A DNA stretch of 64,000 nt from Microvirga terricola (GTDB taxonomy: Bacteria; Pseudomonadota; Alphaproteobacteria; Rhizobiales; Beijerinckiaceae), in contig NZ_JAATJS010000002.1 in NCBI RefSeq assembly GCF_011777495.1, forward strand, positions 124,001-188,000, in the 5' to 3' direction. This document shows positions 1-7,108 of this stretch, piece after piece. The notes beneath the pieces were generated by a model. That model had not been told where the DNA came from. It was given only the letters and a program-made list of their open reading frames with translations, and did no database searches. Position 1 is the first letter of the stretch. The number at the start of each line of letters is the position of its first letter. Both the position numbers and the translations under genes were made by a program.

Positions 1-1
1 C

Positions 2-244
2 ACTTCAGTCGAGGTCTCGACGGACGAAGGCCAATCCTGGGCGCGGGCGACGCTCGGTCCGGATGTCGGCCGCTACTCGTTCCGGCCCTGGACGTTTCAG
101 GTGAGGGCGACTAGCAAAGGCCCCCTGACACTCATGGCGCGAGCCTCAAATGCGATCGGCCAAACCCAGACCTCGGCCTTGATCCAGAACCCTGCCGGAT
201 ATCATCACAATCTGATGCATCGCGTCAGCGTCACCGTTGCATGA
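2..244 (+). CDS. sorA: Sulfite dehydrogenase molybdopterin subunit, C-terminal end (partial)
   Basis: An open frame enters from the left edge and ends at the TGA at 242-244. Its last 80 residues read like the dimerisation domain of the sulfite oxidase family: an STDEGQSWARA strand, a WTFQVRA strand and an ending HNLMHRVSVTVA. This family oxidises sulfite to sulfate in the periplasm with a molybdenum cofactor and passes electrons to cytochrome c. The next gene is a small monohaem cytochrome whose ATG overlaps this stop (ATGA at 241-244), the usual SorA-SorB arrangement. The molybdenum-binding domain lies outside the window, so the call rests on the tail and the partner gene. Confidence 0.8.
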   Translation, partial: TSVEVSTDEGQSWARATLGPDVGRYSFRPWTFQVRATSKGPLTLMARASNAIGQTQTSALIQNPAGYHHNLMHRVSVTVA

Positions 245-546
245 GGTCCACCATGAGAAAACCGCTTCTGGCAGCACTCGCTCTCGCCGTGTCCACTGCG
301 GCCCACGCCGACGAGACGGTGATCACCCTCAAAAACGCTCCCGGCCGGGATGTGGTGATGAACAACTGCGCCGCCTGCCACAGCCTGGACTACATCCAGA
401 TGAACTCCCCCTTTCCCGACCAGAAGGTGTGGGAAGCCGAGGTGACCAAGATGATCAAGGCCTTCGGTGCGCCGATCGATGACGCCGATGCAAAGACGAT
501 CATCGACTATCTCAGCCGGAACTACGGGACCGGCGGTCCTACATAG
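241..546 (+). CDS. sorB: Sulfite dehydrogenase cytochrome c subunit (SorB-like)
   Basis: A 101-residue secreted cytochrome. Residues 1-23 form a Sec signal peptide (hydrophobic AALALAVSTAAHA), and a single CAACH haem-binding motif sits at 43-47. The size, one haem and position directly after the sulfite dehydrogenase tail fit SorB, which takes electrons from the molybdenum subunit in the periplasm. The start overlaps the upstream stop, suggesting translational coupling. A second in-frame ATG at 253 would give a shorter but still complete signal peptide. The distal Met ligand cannot be fixed by eye; Met54 is one candidate. Confidence 0.85.
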   Translation: MRSTMRKPLLAALALAVSTAAHADETVITLKNAPGRDVVMNNCAACHSLDYIQMNSPFPDQKVWEAEVTKMIKAFGAPIDDADAKTIIDYLSRNYGTGGPT

Positions 547-938
547 GCCATGTCGAGACCGGGCATCCCCTGATCTTCGAAACCAAGAGGCTATGACGGT
601 TCTGTCGCGAATTCTCGATAGGTATGAGGGCTATTCCCGCCAGTGGTCTCACGCAGCCAGAATGTTGAACTGTTCGGCGAGAGGCTGCCGCCGATTGCAG
701 GCATATTTCGCCTGCTGTTTGCGCATCGGACTGGAACATTGGGCGCGGGAGAGAATGGCGAAATTCGACCCATTTGCCAGCGCGTTGAGGTCTTTATTTC
801 GGGCTGCCAGAGAATGCGGGTTGCCGAAAAGCACCGACATTTCGGGCGCTTGCGGGTATGGCGTCCCTCAGCCGTAAGGACCTCGTGGAACGGGCGCTTG
901 CTCATGGCAACACCGCGCCCTCTACACACTGATCCGGT
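547..938. other. Intergenic region holding repeat copy 1
   Basis: No convincing gene lies between sorB and the sigma factor gene. Several short frames cross it, but none has a good ribosome site or a recognisable product. The only structure I see is the 121-bp repeat unit at 727-847, which recurs at 2643-2763. Confidence 0.6.
727..847. repeat. 121-bp direct repeat, copy 1
   Basis: This stretch aligns without gaps to 2643-2763, with about 13 mismatches in 121 positions by eye (close to 89 percent). The two copies are in the same orientation and bracket the sigma factor and monooxygenase genes. Read on the minus strand, both copies encode a similar peptide beginning MS(V/A)LFG(N/E)PHSLAA. Copy 1 is open there (frame 649-840), whereas copy 2 has a TGA after LAA. 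It may be a dispersed family of degenerate element ends; its nature is unknown. Confidence 0.75.
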
Positions 939-1796
939 TCAAGCTAGACGCACCCAATCGACGGCTTCAATCGCATAAGGAGCAAACAGGAAATCGCGGA
1001 TCGCGACAATCCGGTTATCCTGCCAGTCGAGCAGAACGAAATGCGCGGGCTTTTCCATTGGACCACCGCTGTCGAACACCAGCATCGCCAGGCGCCCTTC
1101 GACCGCTCCGAAGACGAAACGCCACTTCGTTTCCTCGGCATACCGGGTAAAGTAACGGCCGATGCTCTCACGGCCCTCGAGCTTGAGCCGGTTCACCAGA
1201 TCCAGCTTTACATCGTCCGCGAGCATGGCGCGGATTGCATCGAAATCCCCGTTCTGGAACAGGCGGACATAGGCGGCCATCTTCTGTCGGCTGGCATCCG
1301 ACGTCAGAGGCAGCCGCATATCGTCTGGCTGTTGAGCCAGCTGCCGCAGCGCCACCCGCCCGCGCTGGAGTGCCGATTTGGCCGCGGCCGGTGTGCAATC
1401 GGCGATGGCCGCGATCTCTTCGACCGAGTGGCCGAGAACGTCCTTGAGAATCACGGTGCAGCGCTGAAGTTCGGGCAGTTGCAGGAACGTTTGAAAACCG
1501 ACCACGACAATGTCTGCTTCGGGCATCGGCGCGTCTTCCAGATCTTCGGTGAGCGGAACGACGTTGTTGCGGGAGCGTTGGCGCAGAAAATCCAGGCTCG
1601 TATTATGGGCGATGCGGAGCAGCCAGGCTTCGAGATTTTCCGCTACCGTGCCTTCCGCCCGCGCGCGAAGGGCCTTGATCAACGTATCCTGTAGCACGTC
1701 CTCCCCATCCACGGCCGAACCGACCATGCGAGCGCAATAGCGGTGCAGCCGTGGCCTGAGCTCCCGCAGGAGCTTCTCGAAGTCATCCGCATTCAT
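939..1796 (-). CDS. ECF-type RNA polymerase sigma factor with SnoaL-like C-terminal domain
   Basis: This 285-residue protein has sigma region 2 at about 5-75 (RPRLHRYCARMVG, then EDVLQDTLIKALR) and region 4 at about 105-155 (LPELQRCTVILKDVLGHSVEEIAA, then AAAKSALQRGRVAL). The remaining 120 residues resemble a SnoaL/NTF2 fold (YVRLFQNGDFDAIRAMLADDV, then RYFTRYAEETKWRFVFG). ECF factors with such tails (ECF41/SigJ-like groups) control their activity through the tail rather than through an anti-sigma factor, and none is encoded nearby. The WLPEP and DGGGR signatures often quoted for ECF41 are not evident, so it may belong to a sister group. The likely partner gene is the upstream ABM monooxygenase on the same strand, 114 bp away. 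Confidence 0.85.
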   Translation of the reverse strand: MNADDFEKLLRELRPRLHRYCARMVGSAVDGEDVLQDTLIKALRARAEGTVAENLEAWLLRIAHNTSLDFLRQRSRNNVVPLTEDLEDAPMPEADIVVVGFQTFLQLPELQRCTVILKDVLGHSVEEIAAIADCTPAAAKSALQRGRVALRQLAQQPDDMRLPLTSDASRQKMAAYVRLFQNGDFDAIRAMLADDVKLDLVNRLKLEGRESIGRYFTRYAEETKWRFVFGAVEGRLAMLVFDSGGPMEKPAHFVLLDWQDNRIVAIRDFLFAPYAIEAVDWVRLA

Positions 1797-1910
1797 GTAT
1801 CGAGCCTCACCGGTTCTTCTCCCACCGTTAGCCCGTAGGCCATTGGAACGATAGCGCGGGGCGGAGAGAATGTCCGCGCCCGCAAATCCATTCCAGGCAT
1901 GGTTTGGCCC

Positions 1911-2219
1911 TCACCGATTGTTGCTGAGAACCGCTTCGCCCAGGATCGAGTCAAAGGTCGCCAGTTCGAGGAGTTGCGGGAAATAGGCCTTCATCCGCGG
2001 ATCGTTGCGCATGGCCTCGACAGCAGCGGGCGTCTCCCATTCGGAACAGATGACGACGCTGGCCCCGTCCTTCGCGGCGATCAGCCGGCTTGTTTTCCAG
2101 CCGCCGAGCGTGCTGACCACGGCTTCGATGTTCCGTTGAAGAAGGGCGATCAGCGCAGCCTGCCTGCCGGGTTCGACCTTCAGCAGATTGATCAGAATGA
2201 CGGGCTTAATGGTGGTCAT
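1911..2219 (-). CDS. ABM-family (antibiotic biosynthesis monooxygenase-like) protein
   Basis: A 102-residue single-domain protein of the dimeric alpha-beta barrel type: KPVILINLLKVEPGRQAALIALLQ, then GGWKTSRLIAAKDGASVVICSEWE, then MRNDPRMKAYFPQLLELATF. ABM domains oxidise small aromatics without a metal cofactor or bind haem, but many remain uncharacterised. GGAG lies 8 bases before the ATG on the minus strand. It precedes the ECF sigma gene on the same strand and may be its target or co-transcribed partner. The substrate cannot be inferred. Confidence 0.7.
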   Translation of the reverse strand: MTTIKPVILINLLKVEPGRQAALIALLQRNIEAVVSTLGGWKTSRLIAAKDGASVVICSEWETPAAVEAMRNDPRMKAYFPQLLELATFDSILGEAVLSNNR

Positions 2220-2818
2220 TGGAATGTCTCCGTTTCATATGGACACACCAAAGACGAAGCGGGTGGCGGAAACGGATCGCGAAGTGAGGAATTTTTTGAC
2301 CACGAGCTTTCCAAGGCGAATGCTCGAGGAACAGCAGAGTGTTGACGCTGTTAAGGTCGGGGGCACTCCCGATTGCTCCGTCGGACGGAAGACGCGGCAA
2401 CGCGGTTTCAAGGAGGGCTATAGCGGGAAAACGGCGGTCAATTGGTTCGCAAGAAGCGCCGAATTGCTAAGTGTGGCGGACCGCGCGAGATTCGAAACTT
2501 CGATATCGATACAGTTCAGCTGCCAACGACATCCGGTAATCCAGCCCCAAGAGAGAGCTACAAACGCCTCCAGTGGGTAGTTCATTGATTTTCGGATCGA
2601 CGCAATCCTCCGCTGAGCCTGCAGACCTTTCAATTTCACAACCGGACTGCAACATTTGGCGCGGGAGAGAAGGGCGAAATTCGACCCATTTGCTAGCGCG
2701 TTGAGGCCCTTATTTCAGGCCGCCAGAGAATGCGGTTCGCCGAAAAGCGCCGACATTTCGGCCACTTTCAGAACTAGTTCTAAATCTAAAAACTGAACAA
2801 TATCAAGAAGTTAGACGG
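2220..2818. other. Intergenic region between the ABM gene and tRNA-Ser, holding repeat copy 2
   Basis: No coding region is supported across these 599 bases. They contain the promoter side of the ABM gene near 2220-2270, repeat copy 2 at 2643-2763, and an AT-rich stretch (2764-2815) just beyond the 3' end of the tRNA. Base composition from about 2770 to 2812 is clearly lower in GC than the surroundings, which suggests inserted or decayed DNA. Confidence 0.55.
2643..2763. repeat. 121-bp direct repeat, copy 2
   Basis: Gapless match to 727-847, differing at about 13 scattered positions. The copies are 1.9 kb apart in direct orientation, with the sigma factor and ABM genes between them and tRNA-Ser 56 bp beyond. 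In the minus-strand frame a CGA codon of copy 1 is TGA here, so this copy is not translatable in that frame. Confidence 0.75.
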
Positions 2819-2908
2819 TGGCGGAGGGAGAGGGATTCGAACCCTCGATACGGTTTCCCGTATACACACTTTCCAGGCGTGCGCCTTCAACCACTCGGCC
2901 ACCCCTCC
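2819..2908 (-). tRNA. tRNA-Ser (anticodon GGA)
   Basis: On the minus strand the sequence starts GGAGGGGTGGCCGAGTGG. Its acceptor strand pairs with TCCCTCC, followed by discriminator G and an encoded CCA. The anticodon loop carries GGA, a long variable arm follows (typical of serine tRNAs), and the T arm contains GGTTCGAATCC. Total length is 90 nt with CCA. It reads UCC/UCU codons. Confidence 0.93.
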
Positions 2909-3119
2909 TGCACAGGCCCTTGGCGGGCCCTATAATCCTGTCTCGGTGGGAACGCCGACGCGGGACAGGCTTATCTCCGCCGGATCGTGCGGAGGCGGTT
3001 CGTGTATCGCTAAATGCGGGCACAAGGCAAGATCGAACTTGTGTGAAGTTGGTGGTTGCCGACTTTTCCCTCCGACCGAAACGAATTAGTGTCCCCTCTG
3101 TTCGGGGAGGTGTCCGATA

Positions 3120-3440
3120 TTGAAGTTTCTGGCGCGTAGTCTCGGCCTCCTGCTTGTCGCCGCCGGCTTTATCGGCCTGGTGATCGACGGAACGCGATCG
3201 ATCGTCAACGACGCTATATCGTTCAAAACCCTGAGCGAACTCGTCACGGCACTATTTCCGGGCGGCGTGCCGGGGCTGCGAGCCAGCATTGCTCACCCCG
3301 CGATTCCGTGGCTATGGGACCCAGTGATGGTCCACGTGCTTCAGTTCCCAGCCTCCTTGACGGCCTTCGTGCTGGGCGGCTCGTTGCTGTGGCTCGGCCA
3401 GAAGCCGCTCGAGCCCATCGGCTACCTCGCGGGACGCTGA
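3120..3440 (+). CDS. Small membrane protein of unknown function
   Basis: A 106-residue protein with an N-terminal hydrophobic helix (LGLLLVAAGFIGLVI, about 8-22) and a second near the C-terminus (FPASLTAFVLGGSLLWLG, about 76-93), joined by a mostly polar loop. I do not recognise a characterised family. The start codon is TTG, with GGGGAGG about 10 bases upstream and no ATG or GTG nearer. Two membrane spans with a central loop rich in Pro and Trp suggest an inner-membrane protein. It stands alone, 80 bp before msrA on the same strand. Confidence 0.65.
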   Translation: MKFLARSLGLLLVAAGFIGLVIDGTRSIVNDAISFKTLSELVTALFPGGVPGLRASIAHPAIPWLWDPVMVHVLQFPASLTAFVLGGSLLWLGQKPLEPIGYLAGR

Positions 3441-3520
3441 GCCCTCTCACGGGAAGGTAGCGCCCCTCCCGTCGCGCTCCTGAAGCACCTACATTGAGAG
3501 GGACCATTGAGGAGGTCCCC

Positions 3521-4180
3521 ATGTCGATCTTCAGAAAGCGCCTTGATCTCCCGACCGCAGGCGAGGCCCTGCCGGGCCGGGCGTCGCCGATCCCGACCGA
3601 GAGCCATCACTTCGTCAATGGACGCGCCCTCCAGTCGCCCTATCCGGACGGCATGGAGAAGGCGCTGTTCGGGCTCGGCTGCTTCTGGGGCGCGGAGCGT
3701 AAGTTCTGGCAATTGGGGGAGGGGGTCTGGATCACGGCGGTCGGCTACACGGCCGGCATCACGCCGAACCCCACTTACGATGAAGTGTGCTCCGGCCTCA
3801 CCGGGCACAACGAGGCGGTGCTCGTCGTGTTCGATCCCAAGCGCATCTCCTATGACATGCTGCTCAAGACATTTTGGGAGAGTCACGATCCGACGCAGGG
3901 CATGCGTCAGGGCAATGACACCGGCACGCAATATCGCTCCGGTATCTATGTCTTTAGCGATGACCAGAGAAAGGCCGCCGAGGCCTCCTGCGAGGCTTAT
4001 GCGCGCTCGCTCGAGGGGCGCGGCTACGGTCCCGTCACGACGGAAATTTTCGATGCAGGACCGTTCTATTTTGCCGAAGGCTACCACCAGCAATATCTCG
4101 CCAAGAACCCGAATGGCTATTGCGGGCTTGGCGGCACGGGCGTCTCGTGCCCCATCGGAGTGGGCGTCTCGGCCGGTTAA
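3521..4180 (+). CDS. msrA: Peptide-methionine (S)-S-oxide reductase
   Basis: MsrA reduces the S epimer of methionine sulfoxide in proteins, using thioredoxin. The 219-residue product has the catalytic GCFWGAER motif at 53-60 (nucleophile Cys54), the [15 protein letters not shown] segment, and resolving cysteines near the C-terminus ([12 protein letters not shown]). The chosen ATG at 3521 has GAGGAGG at a normal distance. A longer frame from 3494 lacks such a site. The N-terminal extension of about 50 residues before the catalytic motif matches longer proteobacterial MsrA proteins. Confidence 0.95.
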   Translation: MSIFRKRLDLPTAGEALPGRASPIPTESHHFVNGRALQSPYPDGMEKALFGLGCFWGAERKFWQLGEGVWITAVGYTAGITPNPTYDEVCSGLTGHNEAVLVVFDPKRISYDMLLKTFWESHDPTQGMRQGNDTGTQYRSGIYVFSDDQRKAAEASCEAYARSLEGRGYGPVTTEIFDAGPFYFAEGYHQQYLAKNPNGYCGLGGTGVSCPIGVGVSAG

Positions 4181-4234
4181 GATATTGCGCACGTTCCGCC
4201 ATCATGGCATCCCACCCCGATCACAAGGGAGAGC

Positions 4235-4762
4235 ATGATGATTGAACGGGTCCTGGAGCGTTTTCTGTTTGCGAGCCGCTGGCTCCTGGCGCCGTTTTAT
4301 GTGGGCCTTGTCTTCTCGCTGGCGCTCCTGCTGCTCAAGGCCATGCAGGAGCTTTTCCATTTCGTCACCCACGCGCTGCAGGCGACGGAATCGGATGTCA
4401 TCCTTGGGGTCCTGACGCTCATCGATCTCACGCTCACGGGCTCGCTCATCGTGATCGTGATCTTCTCCGGCTATGAGAACTTCGTGTCGAAGATCGATGC
4501 TGCGGACCACAAGGACTGGCCCGACTGGATGGGCAAGATCGACTTCACCGGCCTCAAGCTGAAGCTGCTTTCCTCCATCGTCGCGATCTCGGCGATCCAG
4601 GTGCTCAAGGCTTTCATGAACCTTGAGAACGTCTCGGACCGCAACCTCACCTGGCTCGTGGTGATCCACCTCGTCTTCGTCGGCTCCGGCGTCGTCCTGG
4701 CGCTCACCGACCGCATCGCGGAAGGTGGCTCCAACCACAAAGCAGCGAAGAACACCGCCTGA
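4235..4762 (+). CDS. YqhA/UPF0114 family membrane protein
   Basis: A 175-residue inner-membrane protein with four hydrophobic segments: FYVGLVFSLALLLLKAM, ILGVLTLIDLTLTGSLIVIVI, LLSSIVAISAIQVLKAFM, and TWLVVIHLVFVGSGVVLALTD. The FSGYENFVSKID segment between spans 2 and 3 is characteristic of this family (TIGR00645). Function is unknown. Two ATG codons (4235, 4238) follow an AGGGAG ribosome site. It lies 54 bp after msrA on the same strand and ends 6 bp before the convergent mepA stop. Confidence 0.88.
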   Translation: MMIERVLERFLFASRWLLAPFYVGLVFSLALLLLKAMQELFHFVTHALQATESDVILGVLTLIDLTLTGSLIVIVIFSGYENFVSKIDAADHKDWPDWMGKIDFTGLKLKLLSSIVAISAIQVLKAFMNLENVSDRNLTWLVVIHLVFVGSGVVLALTDRIAEGGSNHKAAKNTA

Positions 4763-4768
4763 AATTTT

Positions 4769-5677
4769 TTAGGGCGCGCTGAGCACGCCTCGGCATTCCG
4801 CAGGCAACTGCGCCATCGTCAGCGGCGGGCGCGGCTTGCCGGGCTTCGGGTGCAGCATGTCGGGCGTGAACCATTGCGCCAGCTCCGCGCCGCAGCCATC
4901 GCCCGCGGGTGGCGGATCCTGGTCCTCGCAGGCGTTGCCCTGCGGACAAGCGATGCGGATGTGGAAGTGATAATTGTGCCCCCACATCGGCCGCACCTTC
5001 GTCAGCCATGAGCGATCATTGCCAGCCTCGCGGCACAAAGCTTTCTTGATCGCCGGATTGACGAAGATCCGCGCCACCTCCGGCTCCTTCGCGGCAGCGC
5101 GGAGGAGGGCGGTGTGCTGCGGCGTCCAGGTCTGCGGATTGATGTCCAGCATGTCCTCGCGGACCACGTTGGTCGCCGGCAGCTCCTCACGCTCCTGACG
5201 GGTGAGACGGCGCGTGGGCATCGGCGTCAGCCAGACATCCGCATCGAGTCCGACCTGATGCGAGGCATGGCCGGTTATCATCGGGCCACCGCGCGGCTGC
5301 GAGACATCGCCAATCAGAAGGCCGGGCCAGCCGTTGATCTGTGGGGCTCGCGCGGACAGTTTTTTAAGCAGCGCGACCAGCTGTGGATGCCCCCAGTTGC
5401 GGTTGCGCGACAGGCGCATGACCTGCCACGTGTCGCCGTCGATGGGGATCGCGCTCGCGCCTGCGACGCAGCCCTTGGCGTAGCTGCCGATGGATTGTGA
5501 AGGCAATGCGGCGGGCTTGTCGCGGCGGCCGAATAGTTCCTTTGCCGCCGTCCCTGGTGCGTCGGGATTGGCGAGCGGCGGGAGTGGTTGGGGATTGAGC
5601 GTACCCTTGTCCTGGGCGGAAGCGGAGCCGCCGATGAGGAGGGCCGCGCACATGGCCAAGCATCGAATCTTACTCAT
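4769..5677 (-). CDS. mepA: Penicillin-insensitive murein endopeptidase
   Basis: MepA is a periplasmic zinc metallopeptidase that cuts the D-alanyl-meso-diaminopimelate cross-links of peptidoglycan. The 302-residue product has a signal peptide (CAALLIGGSASA, cleavage near 22). The metal motif HASHQVGLD supplies His137 and Asp145, and the later HNYHFHIRIACP supplies the remaining ligands. A GGSYAKGC-like segment (GSYAKGCVAGA) and paired cysteines agree with the family. A proline-rich linker (30-45) precedes the domain. The length is close to the usual 270-300 residues. Confidence 0.93.
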   Translation of the reverse strand: MSKIRCLAMCAALLIGGSASAQDKGTLNPQPLPPLANPDAPGTAAKELFGRRDKPAALPSQSIGSYAKGCVAGASAIPIDGDTWQVMRLSRNRNWGHPQLVALLKKLSARAPQINGWPGLLIGDVSQPRGGPMITGHASHQVGLDADVWLTPMPTRRLTRQEREELPATNVVREDMLDINPQTWTPQHTALLRAAAKEPEVARIFVNPAIKKALCREAGNDRSWLTKVRPMWGHNYHFHIRIACPQGNACEDQDPPPAGDGCGAELAQWFTPDMLHPKPGKPRPPLTMAQLPAECRGVLSAP

Positions 5678-5775
5678 GCTCTCAAGCTAGCCTGTGCTGC
5701 CAAGCAACGGAATGGCCGTCCGGTGGTGCATGTTGTCGCCGCGCTCGACAGGCCATGGCCGGGCTTCCCAGAGCC

Positions 5776-5801
5776 GGAACCGGCATTTCAGCCGGGGCGT
5801 T
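5776..5801 (+). promoter_or_regulatory. EcfG (general stress response) type promoter
   Basis: GGAAC at 5776-5780, a 17-base spacer and CGTT at 5798-5801 match the alphaproteobacterial EcfG/RpoE2 consensus exactly. The inferred start of transcription, near 5808, lies about 30 bases before the ATG of the PRC-barrel gene. It sits in the gap after the divergent mepA gene. This is motif-level evidence only. Confidence 0.7.
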
Positions 5802-5836
5802 TCCTTCGCAATCGACAAAAGACAGGGAGCGAGACG

Positions 5837-6247
5837 ATGCCGACGGTTGCGCAGGGTGGCGGCGCCAAAATTGCGCATGAGCTGATCGCCAGCGACAAGG
5901 TGGAAGGGACGCCGGTCCGTCGCATGGACGGGGAGAAGATCGGGACCATCGAGCGCGTGATGATCGATAAGAAATCCGGCAAGGTCGCCTATGCGGTCAT
6001 GAGCTTCGGCGGGTTCATGGGGTTAGGCGAGGAATACTACACGCTGCCCTGGGGAGTGCTGACCTACAATACCCGCCTGGATGCCTATGAGCTCAATCTC
6101 TCCGAGGAGCAGCTCCGCGGTGCGCCGCGCCGCAACGCCGAGGGACACGACCTTTCCTACGATCGCGAATGGGAGGAGCACGTCCATCGCTATTACAATG
6201 CGAGCCCCTATTGGGATGAGGACGATCCCATGAGCGTCGGCCGCTGA
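5837..6247 (+). CDS. PRC-barrel domain protein
   Basis: A 136-residue soluble protein whose residues 15-95 form a PRC barrel: VEGTPVRRMDGEKIGTIERV, then KSGKVAYAVMSFGGFMG, then YYTLPWGVLTY and LSEEQLRGAP. PRC-barrel proteins of this type are common in Hyphomicrobiales and often belong to the general stress regulon; their ligand is unknown. The acidic, tyrosine-rich tail (HRYYNASPYWDEDDP) is typical of the group. The ATG at 5837 has GGGAGCGAG upstream. An EcfG-type promoter precedes the gene and a strong terminator follows, so it is a single-gene unit. Confidence 0.88.
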   Translation: MPTVAQGGGAKIAHELIASDKVEGTPVRRMDGEKIGTIERVMIDKKSGKVAYAVMSFGGFMGLGEEYYTLPWGVLTYNTRLDAYELNLSEEQLRGAPRRNAEGHDLSYDREWEEHVHRYYNASPYWDEDDPMSVGR

Positions 6248-6271
6248 CGGGCGGTTGCCCTCCAAAAGAAA

Positions 6272-6300
6272 ATCGCCCGGCCGGAGCCGGGCGATTTTTT
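6272..6300 (+). terminator. Rho-independent terminator
   Basis: A perfect 10-bp stem (ATCGCCCGGC / GCCGGGCGAT) with loop CGGA and a T6 tract. It follows the PRC-barrel gene by 24 bases. The A-rich left flank lets it also work for the convergent histone-like gene. Confidence 0.9.
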
Positions 6301-6362
6301 ATGCCGATGCGCCGGCGAACGGGAGATGGACTCCCCTTCCGGCGCGGGCCGACATGGCGCGC

Positions 6363-7034
6363 TTAGCGCTTCTTCGCGCCCTTGCGGGGAGCCGAACGCT
6401 TGGCGACGGTCTTCGACTTCTTCGTCGCCGAGGTACGGCTCGTAGCGGCGGCAGCGCGCTTCGTGGCCTTCTTGGCGGCGCGGGGCTTCGAAGCCGTGCT
6501 CCTGGCCTTCACCGCGGTGCGGCTGGCCGAACGAGCGGAGGTCTTCTTCGCGGAACGCGCGACGGTCTTCTTCGCAGCGGTCTTGCGAGCCGTGGTCTTC
6601 TTCGCAGCCGTCTTCTTGGCAACGGTCTTGCGGGCCGAAGCCTTCACCGCCTTCTTAGCGGCGGGCTTCTTAGCGGCGGACTTCTTGGCCGCCGAACGTG
6701 CGGAGGTCTTCTTCGCAGCGGTCTTGCGGGCCGAGGCCTTCACGGCGCTCTTCTTCGCCGAAGCCTTCACCGCCTTCTTAGCGGCGGGCTTCTTGGCGGC
6801 GGGCTTCTTGGCCGCGCTCTTCTTCACAGCGCTCTTCTTCACAGCGCTCTTGGCGGCCGATTTCGCAGCTGCCTTCTTAGCGGCGGGCTTCTTCGCAGCA
6901 GCTTTCTTGGCGCCGGTCTTGGCCGCCTTCTTGCTGGTCGAGCGACGCGCGCTGGTCTTCTTCTTGGTGCGGGTCGCACCGGTATCACCCGTGAACAGCA
7001 TGGTCAGCGGGTTGGACTTATCATCTGTCGGCAT
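6363..7034 (-). CDS. Histone H1-like Lys/Ala-rich DNA-binding protein
   Basis: The 223-residue product is almost entirely Lys, Ala, Arg, Ser and Thr after a short ordinary start (MPTDDKSNPLTMLFTGD). From about residue 25 to the end it consists of tandem AAKKPAAKK, KKSAVKK and ARKTAAKKT-like repeats, resembling the C-terminal tail of eukaryotic H1 and bacterial Hc1/AlgP-type proteins. Such proteins bind and compact DNA nonspecifically. The start at 7034 is fixed by GGAGG six bases upstream; the frame extends further but without a site. A consensus EcfG promoter lies 50-74 bases upstream, so stress or stationary-phase induction is likely. Repeat number may vary between strains. Confidence 0.85.
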   Translation of the reverse strand: MPTDDKSNPLTMLFTGDTGATRTKKKTSARRSTSKKAAKTGAKKAAAKKPAAKKAAAKSAAKSAVKKSAVKKSAAKKPAAKKPAAKKAVKASAKKSAVKASARKTAAKKTSARSAAKKSAAKKPAAKKAVKASARKTVAKKTAAKKTTARKTAAKKTVARSAKKTSARSASRTAVKARSTASKPRAAKKATKRAAAATSRTSATKKSKTVAKRSAPRKGAKKR

Positions 7035-7083
7035 AGCCGCCTCCTTCAAGGGCCTTCGCGTGCAACCGTCACGCTTGCAAGGC

Positions 7084-7108
7084 AACGTCGTTATACCAAG
7101 CGGGTTCC
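7084..7108 (-). promoter_or_regulatory. EcfG (general stress response) type promoter
   Basis: On the minus strand GGAAC (7108-7104), a 16-base spacer and CGTT (7087-7084) match the EcfG/RpoE2 consensus perfectly. Predicted transcription would begin near 7076, about 40 bases before the ATG of the histone-like gene. Confidence 0.75.

Noticed and set aside
591-929. Small genes on either strand in the sorB-sigma gap
   Set aside because: Several overlapping short frames exist but none has a ribosome site or a consistent product; part is the repeat unit.
2329-2355. GGAAC with TGTT 16 bases later, resembling an EcfG promoter
   Set aside because: The -10 differs from CGTT and no plus-strand gene follows.
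6363-7034. CRISPR-like repeat array
   Set aside because: The periodicity comes from Lys/Ala codon repeats within a gene and has no constant repeat or unique spacers.
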